From contig NZ_JAHFVG010000023.1 in NCBI RefSeq assembly GCF_023264675.1, positions 23,821 to 87,820 on the forward strand: DNA of 64,000 bases, read 5' to 3'. The position numbers and the translations under genes were made by a program. The notes under the pieces are model-generated. The model did not search any database and had not been told where the DNA came from. It saw nothing but the letters and a program-made list of their open reading frames with translations. The stretch's first letter is position 1, and each line of letters begins with the position of its first letter. This stretch comes from Rhodococcus sp. (in: high G+C Gram-positive bacteria) (lineage in GTDB: Bacteria; Actinomycetota; Actinomycetes; Mycobacteriales; Mycobacteriaceae). Positions 50,901-59,467 of this stretch are shown in pieces.

Positions 50901-51838
50901 CCAGGGTTGCAGCCATCGATTGCGGTACCAATTCCATTCGACTACTCGTCGCCGACGTCAAAGACGGTGTCCTGACCGATGTAGCCCGCGAGATGCGGGT
51001 TGTGCGGCTCGGGCAGGGCGTCGACGCCACGGGTTCCTTTGCGCCCGAAGCGATCGAGCGCACTCGCGTTGCGTTGGAAGAGTATGTCGGCATCATCCGT
51101 GAGGCTGGGGCGTCGGCGATCCGGATGGTGGCAACGTCGGCCACTCGCGACGCCTCGAACCGCGACGAGTTCTTCGCGATGACGCGTGAGCTTCTCGATC
51201 CGATCGTCGCAGGCTCGGTTGCCGAGGTCATCACCGGTGACGAGGAAGCACGGCTCTCGTTTGCCGGTGCTGTCGGGGAATTGAGTGCTGCTGGTGCACC
51301 TTTCGTCGTCGTAGACCTCGGTGGCGGGTCCACCGAACTGGTTCTCGGTGATTCCAAGGGCGTCAAGGCTGCGTTCTCCGCCAACATCGGGTGTGTGCGG
51401 CTGACGGAGCGATTCCTGCACAGCGACCCTCCCACGGCAGAGGAAGTATCCGCCGCCCGCGCCTATGCGCGCGAGAAGCTGGAAGAGGCTTTCGAAGAAG
51501 TACCCATCGGCGATGCGTCGAGTTGGGTCGGCGTGGCAGGCACCATGACCACCATTGCCGCTATTGCGACAGGCTTGACCGAGTACGACGCCGAGAAGGT
51601 GCACCTGTCGCGGGTGTCCTTCGAGGATCTGTTCGCGGTGTGCGATCGGCTCGTGGGGATGACCCGCGCCGAGCGAGCAGCGTTGGGGCCCATGCATCCG
51701 GGACGCGTCGATGTCATCGGCGGCGGTTCCATCGTGTGCAGCGTGCTCGCCGAGGAGTTCGAGCGACGCGGCGCTGTGAGCACGTTGATCGTGAGTGAGC
51801 ACGACATTCTCGATGGCATCGCGCTGTCGGTGCGCTGA
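50897..51838 (+). CDS. ppx: Ppx/GppA-family exopolyphosphatase
   Basis: A 313-residue actin-like ATPase-fold phosphatase acting on polyphosphate or pppGpp. It has VAAIDCGTNSIRLLVAD at the N-terminus, a Glu in ITGDEEARLSF, the phosphate loop VVDLGGGSTELVLG and GVAGTMTT. Only the short two-domain catalytic core is present, as in Rv1026. The ATGA overlap couples it to DUF501. A strong hairpin terminator follows. Confidence 0.94.
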   Translation: MTRVAAIDCGTNSIRLLVADVKDGVLTDVAREMRVVRLGQGVDATGSFAPEAIERTRVALEEYVGIIREAGASAIRMVATSATRDASNRDEFFAMTRELLDPIVAGSVAEVITGDEEARLSFAGAVGELSAAGAPFVVVDLGGGSTELVLGDSKGVKAAFSANIGCVRLTERFLHSDPPTAEEVSAARAYAREKLEEAFEEVPIGDASSWVGVAGTMTTIAAIATGLTEYDAEKVHLSRVSFEDLFAVCDRLVGMTRAERAALGPMHPGRVDVIGGGSIVCSVLAEEFERRGAVSTLIVSEHDILDGIALSVR

Positions 51839-51845
51839 CGCGCCC

Positions 51846-51883
51846 GTGTGCGCGTAGTCGGTCCCCGCACCGACTACCCACAC
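51846..51883 (+). terminator. Hairpin terminator after ppx
   Basis: GTAGTCGGT (51854-51862) pairs perfectly with ACCGACTAC (51869-51877) over CCCCGC. The outer GTGTG and CACAC extend the stem. No T-run follows. Confidence 0.65.
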
Positions 51884-52007
51884 ACCGGCGTTCTGCAGAT
51901 TTGCAGGTCTGATCTGCGGTGATGCGCCTTGCATCCGTGTCCGTTTCGGTGAAACCTGTGTCGTGAGACACACGTGAGGGTCACTGACGCCGAAACGAGG
52001 ATCATCG

Positions 52008-53435
52008 ATGACGACGACGCAGGCACCCAGAGAGAAGGGCCTCGCGCGAGCCGCCCAGGGGTTGGCACGAGCAACCGAGAAGTGGTTTCCCGACGCCTAC
52101 ATCTTCGCGCTGGTCGGCGTCGTTGTGGTCGCCGTCGCTGCGCTGATCAACGGGTCGTCGCCGCAGACCGTCGTCACCGCGTTCGGTAACGGCTTCTGGG
52201 ATCTGACGGCGTTCACGCTGCAGATGGCGATGGTGGTACTCACCGGCTATGTCGTTGCGACGTCTCCTCCGGTGGCGCGGTTGATCACTCGGCTCGCGTT
52301 GGTGCCGAAAACCTCCAGTAGTGCGGTGAGTTTCGTCGCGCTGCTCTCCTGCTCGGTGTCGTTTCTGAACTGGGGCCTGTCGCTGGTGTTCGGCGGCTTG
52401 CTGGCTCGGGCAATTGCTCGGCGTACGGATCTGAAGGTCGACTATCGGGCCCTCGGTGCAGCAGCATTCATGGGGCTGGGCGCAGTTTGGGCGCTCGGAA
52501 TGTCTTCCTCGGCGGCGCAATTGCAGGCGACGGCGAGTTCGCTGCCGGCAACTCTGTTGTCCATCACCGGTGTACTCGATTTCGGCACAACCATTTTCAC
52601 GTGGCAGTCGCTGCTGATGTGCGTGATCATCATCGTTCTGACCGTGGTGATCGCGCATTTCTCGGCGCCGAAGGGTGCGGCCATCAAGACCGCAGCCGAC
52701 ATGGATGTCGATCTCGACGACACCGTCGCCGAGCCCGCGCCGCGGAGCCGACCGGGAGAGTGGTTGGAGTACAGCCGAATTCTCCCGTTGATCGCCGGCG
52801 CGATGACGTTGGGTTGGCTTGTCTCGCAACTGTTGACACTGCCGGTGCTGTCCGTGGTCAGTTCGTTGAACGGCTACCTGCTGGTGTTCCTGATGCTCGG
52901 TCTCGTGCTACACGGGACGCCGCGGCGCTTCCTCGATTCGGTCGCCAAGGCAGTGCCGGCCACCGCCGGCATCTTGGTGCAGTTTCCCCTTTACGCCGCG
53001 ATGGCGGCGATCCTGACCAAGGCAGAGGGCAGGGGCGGGAACACGATCTCCGAGCACCTCGCGAACTTCTTCACCGACGTCGGTAGCGGCGGCGGATTCG
53101 CCGTGGTCATCGCGGTCTACACCGTCGTGCTGGGGCTGTTCGTGCCGTCCGGCGGTGGTAAGTGGCTCGTCGAGGCTCCGTACGTCATGCAGTCGGCGAC
53201 GGATGTTCAGATGAACCTCGGCTGGACCGTGCAGATCTACAACGTCGCCGAGGCCCTGCCGAACCTGATCAACCCGTTCTTCATGCTGCCGCTGCTCGCC
53301 GTGCTTGGCCTGCGGGCACGCGATCTCATCGGATTCACGTTCCTGCAGTTCATGTTTCACTTTCCGGCGGTCCTGTTGCTCGTCTGGTTGCTCGGCATGA
53401 CCTTCGACTTCGTGCCGCCGGTGATCCCGGGGTAG
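52008..53435 (+). CDS. Short-chain fatty-acid transporter (AtoE/TIGR00366 type)
   Basis: A 475-residue permease with about ten to twelve transmembrane segments. Characteristic stretches are LARATEKWFPDAYIFALVGV, SCSVSFLNWGLSLVFGG, FVPSGGGKWLVEAPYVM and PNLINPFFMLPLLAVLGLRARDLIGFTF. The family takes up short-chain fatty acids such as acetoacetate or butyrate. It stands alone between ppx and tRNA-Leu and is bounded by strong hairpins on both sides. Confidence 0.9.
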   Translation: MTTTQAPREKGLARAAQGLARATEKWFPDAYIFALVGVVVVAVAALINGSSPQTVVTAFGNGFWDLTAFTLQMAMVVLTGYVVATSPPVARLITRLALVPKTSSSAVSFVALLSCSVSFLNWGLSLVFGGLLARAIARRTDLKVDYRALGAAAFMGLGAVWALGMSSSAAQLQATASSLPATLLSITGVLDFGTTIFTWQSLLMCVIIIVLTVVIAHFSAPKGAAIKTAADMDVDLDDTVAEPAPRSRPGEWLEYSRILPLIAGAMTLGWLVSQLLTLPVLSVVSSLNGYLLVFLMLGLVLHGTPRRFLDSVAKAVPATAGILVQFPLYAAMAAILTKAEGRGGNTISEHLANFFTDVGSGGGFAVVIAVYTVVLGLFVPSGGGKWLVEAPYVMQSATDVQMNLGWTVQIYNVAEALPNLINPFFMLPLLAVLGLRARDLIGFTFLQFMFHFPAVLLLVWLLGMTFDFVPPVIPG

Positions 53436-53455
53436 CAGCGGACCGATATGATCGT

Positions 53456-53484
53456 CACCGCCGGAACCCGAGGTTTCGGCGGTG
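53456..53484 (+). terminator. 13-bp hairpin terminator abutting tRNA-Leu
   Basis: CACCGCCGGAACC (53456-53468) pairs with GGTTTCGGCGGTG (53472-53484) over a CGA loop, with one G-T pair. It ends on the base before the tRNA starts. It probably ends the transporter transcript and could bracket the tRNA 5' end. Confidence 0.8.
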
Positions 53485-53558
53485 GCCCCTATAGCCCAAT
53501 TGGCAGAGGCAGCGGACTTAAAATCCGCACAGTGTCGGTTCGAGTCCGACTGGGGGCA
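53485..53558 (+). tRNA. tRNA-Leu (TAA anticodon)
   Basis: A 74-nt gene. The acceptor stem is GCCCCTA with TGGGGGC; the anticodon arm GCGGA-CTTAAAA-TCCGC gives anticodon TAA; the T arm is GTCGG-TTCGAGT-CCGAC; the discriminator is A. The variable region is only ACAGT, short for a leucine tRNA. The gene marks the border between conserved and accessory DNA. Confidence 0.88.
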
Positions 53559-53987
53559 CCGGGGTACAGATGGAACCATTCTCGATTGCGGCACAGCGTA
53601 TTTCGATGGGCGTCGATGTATTGGGTGGACGCTCACGGATGTTCATGGACCTCGTGGAGCAGCGGATTCTGTTCGTTGTCACGGGAATTGTGCGCTTAGA
53701 TGAGTTTGTGCTGCTCAGAGCGATTTCGTAGCAGCAGGTGTCGCCCAGAGTGTCATGGCTCGGTGTCACAGAGTGTCACAAGTCCTTACAAACTGGACAG
53801 GTGCGGCAAGAGTCCGTCCAGGCAAAAGGATTTGCCGGCGACTCGACCTGTCGCGTGGCAACGTCACCCCGGGAGTGTCATTCGATTGAATGATTAGGCC
53901 GCCTGCCGGTACCGAGGAGTACCGGATTTGTCTGTGTTGGTCGCTACAGTGCAGGCACTTGCAACGATCAGAACAGAGGTGTCACGG
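53559..53987. other. 429-bp region without a supported gene after tRNA-Leu
   Basis: No coding region could be supported. Four GTGTC motifs (53738-53780, two followed by ACA) form short direct repeats, with a further GAGTGTCA near 53873. No integrase gene or second copy of the tRNA 3' end was seen. Confidence 0.5.
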
Positions 53988-55256
53988 GTGGCGAAACGTC
54001 GAGGATTTTTCGCGGAGATGCAGCACCAGAACCGGCTGCGCGAACAACGAGAGCGCCAACATGCACGAGCTAACGCACAGGCGACTGCACAGGCGGTTCG
54101 GTTGTCGGAAAAGGCACGGCGCGATTGGGAGCGTGCGTGCGCCTCCGCTGAACGCGCGGCGAATCAAGCGTCGGCAGCTGCGGTCAAAGAACGCACCCGC
54201 TTGCACGTGGAGGCACAACTCGCCGAGGTCGAAGCACTCAACGCAACCTTGGCCGAGCAATACGAAGCGATCGACGGCATCCTCGCAGCAACGCTGGAGG
54301 TGGACGACTACGTCGACCTGAGCACACTACGGCAAAAGATCGAGCACCCGCCGTTCGATCGACCAGGTCTCTCGACACCGACACCCCGGCCTCTACCCCT
54401 ACCGCTCCCACCAGAGCCGGCCTACGTCGAACCCGCAGCTCCGGAGGGTCTCGGTTCAATGCTGGGCGGAAAGAAACGCCACGCCGCTGCTGTGGAGCAA
54501 GCGAAGGCGATGTACTGGCAGCAGCATCAGGGGTGGCAACAGGCTCTCGCTCAACGTAACCATGCCCAGGAGGCAAACGAACACGCCTACGGGGCTGCCG
54601 AAGCGAGGCGCCTACAGGCACTCTCTGTTGCTCAGTCCGAATACGAGGCGGAGTGTGCTGAACGCCGGAAGCAGGTGATGGAGGCGAATGTTCAGTTGGA
54701 ACGGCTGATGGTCGGGCTACAAGAAGGTGAGCCGAGCGCACTCGAAGAGTACGTGTCCATCGTGCTCGGAAATACGGTGTATCCGGAGTGCTTCGACGTC
54801 CAATACGATTTCTCCTTCAATGGCACCGACCGGGAACTCGAACTGACCGTCTCGGTTCCGTCGCCGTCCGATCTGCCGACCGAAAAGTCGTTCAAGTACA
54901 CCAAGGCGAGCGACACGATCACCAGCACGCCACTACCGCTGAAGGCACGCAAAGATCGATACAGCACCGCCGTAGCGGAGGTCGCGGTCCGCACCGCCCA
55001 CGAGATTTTCGAGGCGGACCGCGACGGCGTTGTACGCACACTGGCTATGACAGTCGGTGTCGACACGGTGGACCCGGCCACTGGCCATCCCACCCGAATC
55101 ACCTTGGTCCAGCTGGCCACGGACAGAACAGTCTTCGAACGGCTCAATCTCTCCGGAGTTCAGGCGGCTGCCACTCTTGCTCACTTGAGTGCGGGGGTAT
55201 CCAAGAATCCCCACGACCTCGTACCCGTGGGCAACACACGGGGAGTTCGCGGGTGA
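53988..55256 (+). CDS. Coiled-coil protein like the N-terminal part of Mrr-type restriction system proteins, nuclease domain absent
   Basis: 422 residues, no signal or membrane segment. Residues about 1-115 are an Ala/Glu/Arg-rich coiled coil, about 126-150 a Pro-rich linker, then a second coiled coil (about 165-250) and a C-terminal beta-rich domain (EYVSIVLGNTVYP, LELTVSVPSPSDLP, HEIFEADRDGVVRTLAMTVGVDTVDPATG, LAHLSAGVSKNPHDLVPV). From memory this layout matches actinobacterial 'restriction system proteins' whose Mrr catalytic domain follows the HLSAGVS segment. Here a TGA comes right after it. The GTG at 53988 has a GAGG 8 bp upstream. The DUF4041/GIY-YIG gene follows after 46 bp, so the pair may be one operon. 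Confidence 0.75.
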   Translation: MAKRRGFFAEMQHQNRLREQRERQHARANAQATAQAVRLSEKARRDWERACASAERAANQASAAAVKERTRLHVEAQLAEVEALNATLAEQYEAIDGILAATLEVDDYVDLSTLRQKIEHPPFDRPGLSTPTPRPLPLPLPPEPAYVEPAAPEGLGSMLGGKKRHAAAVEQAKAMYWQQHQGWQQALAQRNHAQEANEHAYGAAEARRLQALSVAQSEYEAECAERRKQVMEANVQLERLMVGLQEGEPSALEEYVSIVLGNTVYPECFDVQYDFSFNGTDRELELTVSVPSPSDLPTEKSFKYTKASDTITSTPLPLKARKDRYSTAVAEVAVRTAHEIFEADRDGVVRTLAMTVGVDTVDPATGHPTRITLVQLATDRTVFERLNLSGVQAAATLAHLSAGVSKNPHDLVPVGNTRGVRG

Positions 55257-55302
55257 GCACCTATCAGCAGCGTCGGGTCTGCGATGAAGCGTGTAGGACA
55301 CG

Positions 55303-56529
55303 ATGACAGGACCAGACGACACCATCCGGGCTCTCCGAACCACCCTGGTAGCCAAAGAGCGCGAGCTCAACGATCTGTTGGATCGGCTCAAAGTGGTCGA
55401 GCAAGAACGCGATGAGGCACTGTCCCGAGCTGCGAGACAAGGCTCTTCATCGGCCTCGATTTCGGGATCTGCGCCTACTGGTGTGGTGGAGACCGATGAT
55501 CGGATCGTGTTGCAGGAGGTGGGCATCTACACCTACCAGCATCCATTGGAGAACGCCGAACAGTTCCGCGAACGACTTGCCGTGGTACGCGATGAGATCA
55601 AGGCGGTAATCGTTGGGGGAGATGCCATAGTTGCGTCGGACATGTTCAGCTTCAACAATTCTCTGGCCAAAGGCCGCAAGATGACTGCAGATCTTTCGAA
55701 GCTTATGCTACGTGCCTACAATGCCGAAGCTGACATCTGCGTTCGTACCATCCGAGCGGGAAACCTTGCAACGGCCGTGAGCCGTCTGGAGAAGGCCGCC
55801 GCCACAATCGCCAAGCTCGGAGACATGATGCAGATGCATGTCGCTGATTCTTATCACAGGCTTCGGGTAGAAGAACTCGAGCTCACAGCCGATTACATGA
55901 TGAAAGTTCAGGAAGAAAAACTCGCTCAACGTGAAGAGCGTGAGCGCCTCCGAGAGGAACGCAAGGTCGAGCAGGAATTGGCTGCGCAGAGAGAGAAACT
56001 GGACAAGGAACGAGCGCACTATCAGAACGTGCTCGAGTCCCTTGCCGGCCGCACCGACGATGAGGCTCAACGTATTCGAGACAAACTGGGTGAACTTGAC
56101 CAGGCCATCGCGCAGAACGACTATCGGCGAGCAAATATACGAGCTGGCTATGTGTACGTGATCAGCAACCGTGGTGCATTCGGACCGGGTGTGGTCAAGA
56201 TCGGTATGACGCGGCGGCTCGAACCGATGGACCGGGTCCGCGAATTGGGGAGCGCCTCGGTACCGTTCCCATTCGATGTTCACGCGTTGTACTTCTCCGA
56301 CGACGCCGTTGCTCTGGAGGGAGCACTTCACGCGGCGTTCACGGCGCGTCGACTGAACCACGCGAACCTCAGGCGAGAATTCTTCTTCGCCGAACCCAGC
56401 CAAGTCCGGAAAGTGTTGGCTCAAAAAGTGGGGAACCTTTTGGAGTACACAGAGGAACCCGAAGCTACACAATACTTTCAGAGCCGCGGTAACTGGCCGA
56501 CAAGCGTGTTGTCTCGGCCGGAAAAGTAA
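55303..56529 (+). CDS. DUF4041-like protein with C-terminal GIY-YIG (T5orf172) nuclease domain
   Basis: 408 residues. A short N-terminal coiled coil (about 8-45), a DUF4041-like helical region (about 85-220: YTYQHPLENAEQFRERL, SFNNSLAKGRKMTADLSKLMLRAYNAEAD), a long charged coiled coil (about 200-275), and a C-terminal GIY-YIG-like domain: YVYVIS (283-288), VKIGMTRR (about 298-305), an Arg in DRVRELGS and a Glu in DDAVALEGALHAAF. Such proteins occur in phages and mobile or defence regions. It follows the Mrr-N-like gene by 46 bp. Family names are from memory; the target is unknown. Confidence 0.82.
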   Translation: MTGPDDTIRALRTTLVAKERELNDLLDRLKVVEQERDEALSRAARQGSSSASISGSAPTGVVETDDRIVLQEVGIYTYQHPLENAEQFRERLAVVRDEIKAVIVGGDAIVASDMFSFNNSLAKGRKMTADLSKLMLRAYNAEADICVRTIRAGNLATAVSRLEKAAATIAKLGDMMQMHVADSYHRLRVEELELTADYMMKVQEEKLAQREERERLREERKVEQELAAQREKLDKERAHYQNVLESLAGRTDDEAQRIRDKLGELDQAIAQNDYRRANIRAGYVYVISNRGAFGPGVVKIGMTRRLEPMDRVRELGSASVPFPFDVHALYFSDDAVALEGALHAAFTARRLNHANLRREFFFAEPSQVRKVLAQKVGNLLEYTEEPEATQYFQSRGNWPTSVLSRPEK

Positions 56530-57303
56530 TTAAGGCTTCGTTAGGACCCAAAGAAACCGACGTCGGTCGATTCGTGCTGACACGACCTGGGGGTCCTGAC
56601 AATCCAGAGTTTCTTACGTCGCGGCCTGCCGTAGGTGATGGCGGCGGTGCCTAGAAGGTACGAGTCTTATGGTGGGCCCGAGTGACGTTGCAGCTACAAC
56701 TCGACGACGCAGAGCAGTTGATTCTTGCGGCACATCGCTGGATCTGATGGGTGTGGACTTGGGCGTCGCGCAGTCAGCGAGAATGGGGCTGCTCAAGGTG
56801 CGAGGCCGCGCTGATTCGTCGTCGAAGCAACTGAACAAACTTTTGTAGCAGGCTTCGGCCCGGGCTACTGGGCCCGCGTGTCCTGGAGAGCGCCTCGCTC
56901 GGCACATCGAGTGACCTTCGAGAACTGTTGTTGAGCAACGGTAAAGAACTCCGCGGACATGTCAGCACACGCTCGCGTACCCTGTTGCTTCTGATCGATA
57001 TCATCACCTTCACGCCGTAGCGCTGGCCCGTCCGCTCGGTGCCGCGCAGAGGCAGTGTAATGAACACTTGACTCATTGGCGCATTCACCGGGCGCGTGAG
57101 ATGGTCAAAGTAGCGGAAGGCTCCGTTTACGTCCGTCCCCGTATCGGGTTCTGCACGCGTTGCTGGCTCTGTTTAGAGACACCGATGAGTGCCTTCCGGA
57201 GAGGCTCGATCTCGCAACAGGCAGGCTGCTGCCAGTCCTCCCCGCAACCTGCAACGTGCGTGCGTGAGGCCGAGGTATAGCAGGAGCGAACTACCCTTGC
57301 GTC
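56530..57303. other. 774-bp region without a supported gene
   Basis: All frames are broken into short pieces with poor codon bias on both strands. The longest pieces (about 97 and 104 codons, minus strand) lack a ribosome site and have Ser/Arg-rich frame-shifted composition. It may be decayed coding DNA. No transposase or inverted terminal repeat was recognised. Confidence 0.5.
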
Positions 57304-58221
57304 ATGATTTCAAGGTTGGCCTATGGCCTCGGCGTACGGCGCTATCCGCAACTTCAAAGAATGAAGGATCGGGCGAAGCTGGGTAGCGAATTAATCCAGT
57401 GGGCTTTGAATCCTGTCCGAGCTGACGCGGGAAGTGTGATGGACCGCGACGATGACGCACACTTTAAAAGTCATACGCCACATGGCGTTGCGGGCGCAGC
57501 GCTTTTCCCGATCATGAACGCTATCGACAGCATCACGGTCGTCCACATAGTGCTGAAGCAGGTCTCGCGCTCCGTGCCTTTCAATCATCATCCCGCGAGT
57601 GTGATGTCGCTGTGCAGAACTGCATTTGAGTCTGCTTCACAAAGCATTTGGATGCTTTCGCCGGGCGATTCTGCTACTCGGAGGAGGCGAGCGGCGGGGG
57701 CATCGATGGTCGGGGCGGGCGCCAAATCCAGTCACCTGAAAGTCGAGCTGGATGCGCACGACGCAGGCCAGCATGTTATTGAAGAGCCATACCTGTCGAG
57801 CATGCGCAAGCACCTGAAACTTGCGAACGAACAACGAGATGAGATCGGAACGATTGACTGGAAGTCCGAAAACTTCACCGCGATCATTAAGAAGTCGGCG
57901 GTATGGATGGCGGCAAACCCGCCCAAGCATCTGGACCTCAAGCTCGGGTCGCTAGATTTGGCGACCCGACTTGACCAGCAGTATCGATTGTGCTCGAGCT
58001 TCACTCATGGCTACAACTGGGGAACCGACATGACTAACGGAATAGGCGACATCGGCAGGATGCTGGCCGACGCCATTGCGGTCGCTCTCCATGTGACAGA
58101 GACTGCCATCGCCCTCTTTGAGGCACAGGCGACCGCCGTCGGCGCAACGCCTTCCCGTCCTCGGCATTACCCGGAACGACTGCAACCCACCATTGATGAG
58201 TACGCAGTCCTTTACCTCTAG
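57304..58221 (+). CDS. Hypothetical protein with a HEPN-like R-x6-H motif
   Basis: A 305-residue soluble, mostly helical protein that I cannot assign to a named family. The motif R-LCSSFT-H (Arg228 to His235, in YRLCSSFTHGYNW) sits in a helical C-terminal region and looks like the R-x4-6-H active site of HEPN RNases; DUF5677-like proteins have similar composition. The codon use is less GC-biased than in the core genes and includes a TTA leucine codon (in GSELIQW). It has no close same-strand neighbour. The start is uncertain, since the AGGAG lies 16 nt before the ATG. Confidence 0.7.
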   Translation: MISRLAYGLGVRRYPQLQRMKDRAKLGSELIQWALNPVRADAGSVMDRDDDAHFKSHTPHGVAGAALFPIMNAIDSITVVHIVLKQVSRSVPFNHHPASVMSLCRTAFESASQSIWMLSPGDSATRRRRAAGASMVGAGAKSSHLKVELDAHDAGQHVIEEPYLSSMRKHLKLANEQRDEIGTIDWKSENFTAIIKKSAVWMAANPPKHLDLKLGSLDLATRLDQQYRLCSSFTHGYNWGTDMTNGIGDIGRMLADAIAVALHVTETAIALFEAQATAVGATPSRPRHYPERLQPTIDEYAVLYL

Positions 58222-58486
58222 TGCAAGCTGGATCGAGCGCGGATGGGAGACGTGATGCGCCTGGTTGTCCCCGCCGCTCCTGTGCAGCCCGGCGCAAGCC
58301 GACTGACGCCCAGAGAACGCCGGCAGTACAAGTGGTTTCATTTCGCGTCGCCGTCGAGATATCGGGGTGCACCCGTCATCTCGACCCGTGGCACTGAGCA
58401 GGCGATCACCGATGCCCAGTGGCAGTCAAATGGTCGATCATGTCCGCGAGCGGACCCAGGCGCTCGGCCCGACCTCAGGCGGCGTT

Positions 58487-59452
58487 CTATGGCCTGACGG
58501 TATTCAGGGAGTGCAACTGGTCGTACGGCTCGTGGTCCACGGACTGCACAATTGTCGTGTGTTGGTGACCCAGGATGTCGACGGAGAGGGTGACGTTGTC
58601 CCCGGGGCGAAGTGGGGGATGTGCGGACAACCCTTCTCGTCCCCATATTTCTGCAAGGCACCCGGATCCGCAGGTGCCCGAGCCCAGGAGATCTCCCGGC
58701 TGAACCTGTGTCCCTCGTGATGCGTATGCGAGCATCTGCGCATATGTGAACGCCATGTTCGACCAATTGTCTCTCCCCACAACGACACCGTTGACTGAGG
58801 CCGTCATCGTCAGATCGAAAGCGTTTCCAGAACGGTACGGTTCCAATTCGTCGGCGGTGACGAAGAACGGTCCTAGCGATGTGGCACTGTCTTTACCTTT
58901 CGTTGGGCCGAGTCTGACCTGCATCTCGGCAAACTGCAGATCGCGAGCGGACCAGTCGTTCATCACCATGTACCCGGCTATGTACGAGTCGGCTTCAGTC
59001 ACCGCGATGTCACTGCCGGCGCGTCCGACGACGGCGGCGATCTCCAGTTCGAAGTCGAACATCGTGCATCCCGGGGGCACCGCGACAGGATCGCACGGTC
59101 CGGTGACAGCGTACGGGTTCGTAAAGTAGAACGCCGGCGCCTGATACCACTGTTCGGGCACGCCGCCCTCGGCGCCTGCAAGTCGACTCACGCCTTCGAC
59201 GTGTTGCTCGAATGTCATGTAGTCCCGGATGGTCGGGGGAGCCGGAATCGGTGCGTGAATTTCGGCGTCCGCGATGTCGATTGTGATGGAGGGGTTGAGG
59301 CGCGCGGCATCCCCAGCGGATCTCAGTCGATCGACGAACTCGTCGTCGAGGAGGTCGACGATGCGGGTTCGTTCGGGCAAGCCGTACACGACACCATCGT
59401 CGATGACACCGACGCGCCCCGTACCTTCGACGTTGAAATTGACGAATTTCAT
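58487..59452 (-). CDS. Fumarylacetoacetate hydrolase family protein
   Basis: 321 residues. The C-terminal FAH fold is clear: metal-binding FDFELEIAAVVGR, GYMVMNDWSARDLQ, KGKDSATSLGPFFV and GDLLGSGTCGSGCLAE. Family members hydrolyse C-C bonds or decarboxylate/hydrate oxo-acids in aromatic and heterocyclic degradation. It is the last gene of a three-gene minus-strand operon, 15 bp after the metallo-hydrolase. The substrate is unknown. Confidence 0.9.
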   Translation of the reverse strand: MKFVNFNVEGTGRVGVIDDGVVYGLPERTRIVDLLDDEFVDRLRSAGDAARLNPSITIDIADAEIHAPIPAPPTIRDYMTFEQHVEGVSRLAGAEGGVPEQWYQAPAFYFTNPYAVTGPCDPVAVPPGCTMFDFELEIAAVVGRAGSDIAVTEADSYIAGYMVMNDWSARDLQFAEMQVRLGPTKGKDSATSLGPFFVTADELEPYRSGNAFDLTMTASVNGVVVGRDNWSNMAFTYAQMLAYASRGTQVQPGDLLGSGTCGSGCLAEIWGREGLSAHPPLRPGDNVTLSVDILGHQHTTIVQSVDHEPYDQLHSLNTVRP

Positions 59453-59467
59453 TGGCCAGACTCACTT

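Noticed and set aside
53482..53703. Short plus-strand frame beginning MAPIAQLAEAADLKSAQCRFES
   Set aside because: This is the translated tRNA-Leu gene, a familiar spurious product, not a protein.
56614..57088. Two minus-strand frames of about 100 codons
   Set aside because: No ribosome site, no domain, and mixed composition. They are kept as part of a region without supported genes.
58243..58497. An 84-codon plus-strand frame before the FAH gene
   Set aside because: It overlaps the FAH stop, has no recognised family and loses coding character after about 35 residues. A decayed remnant is possible.
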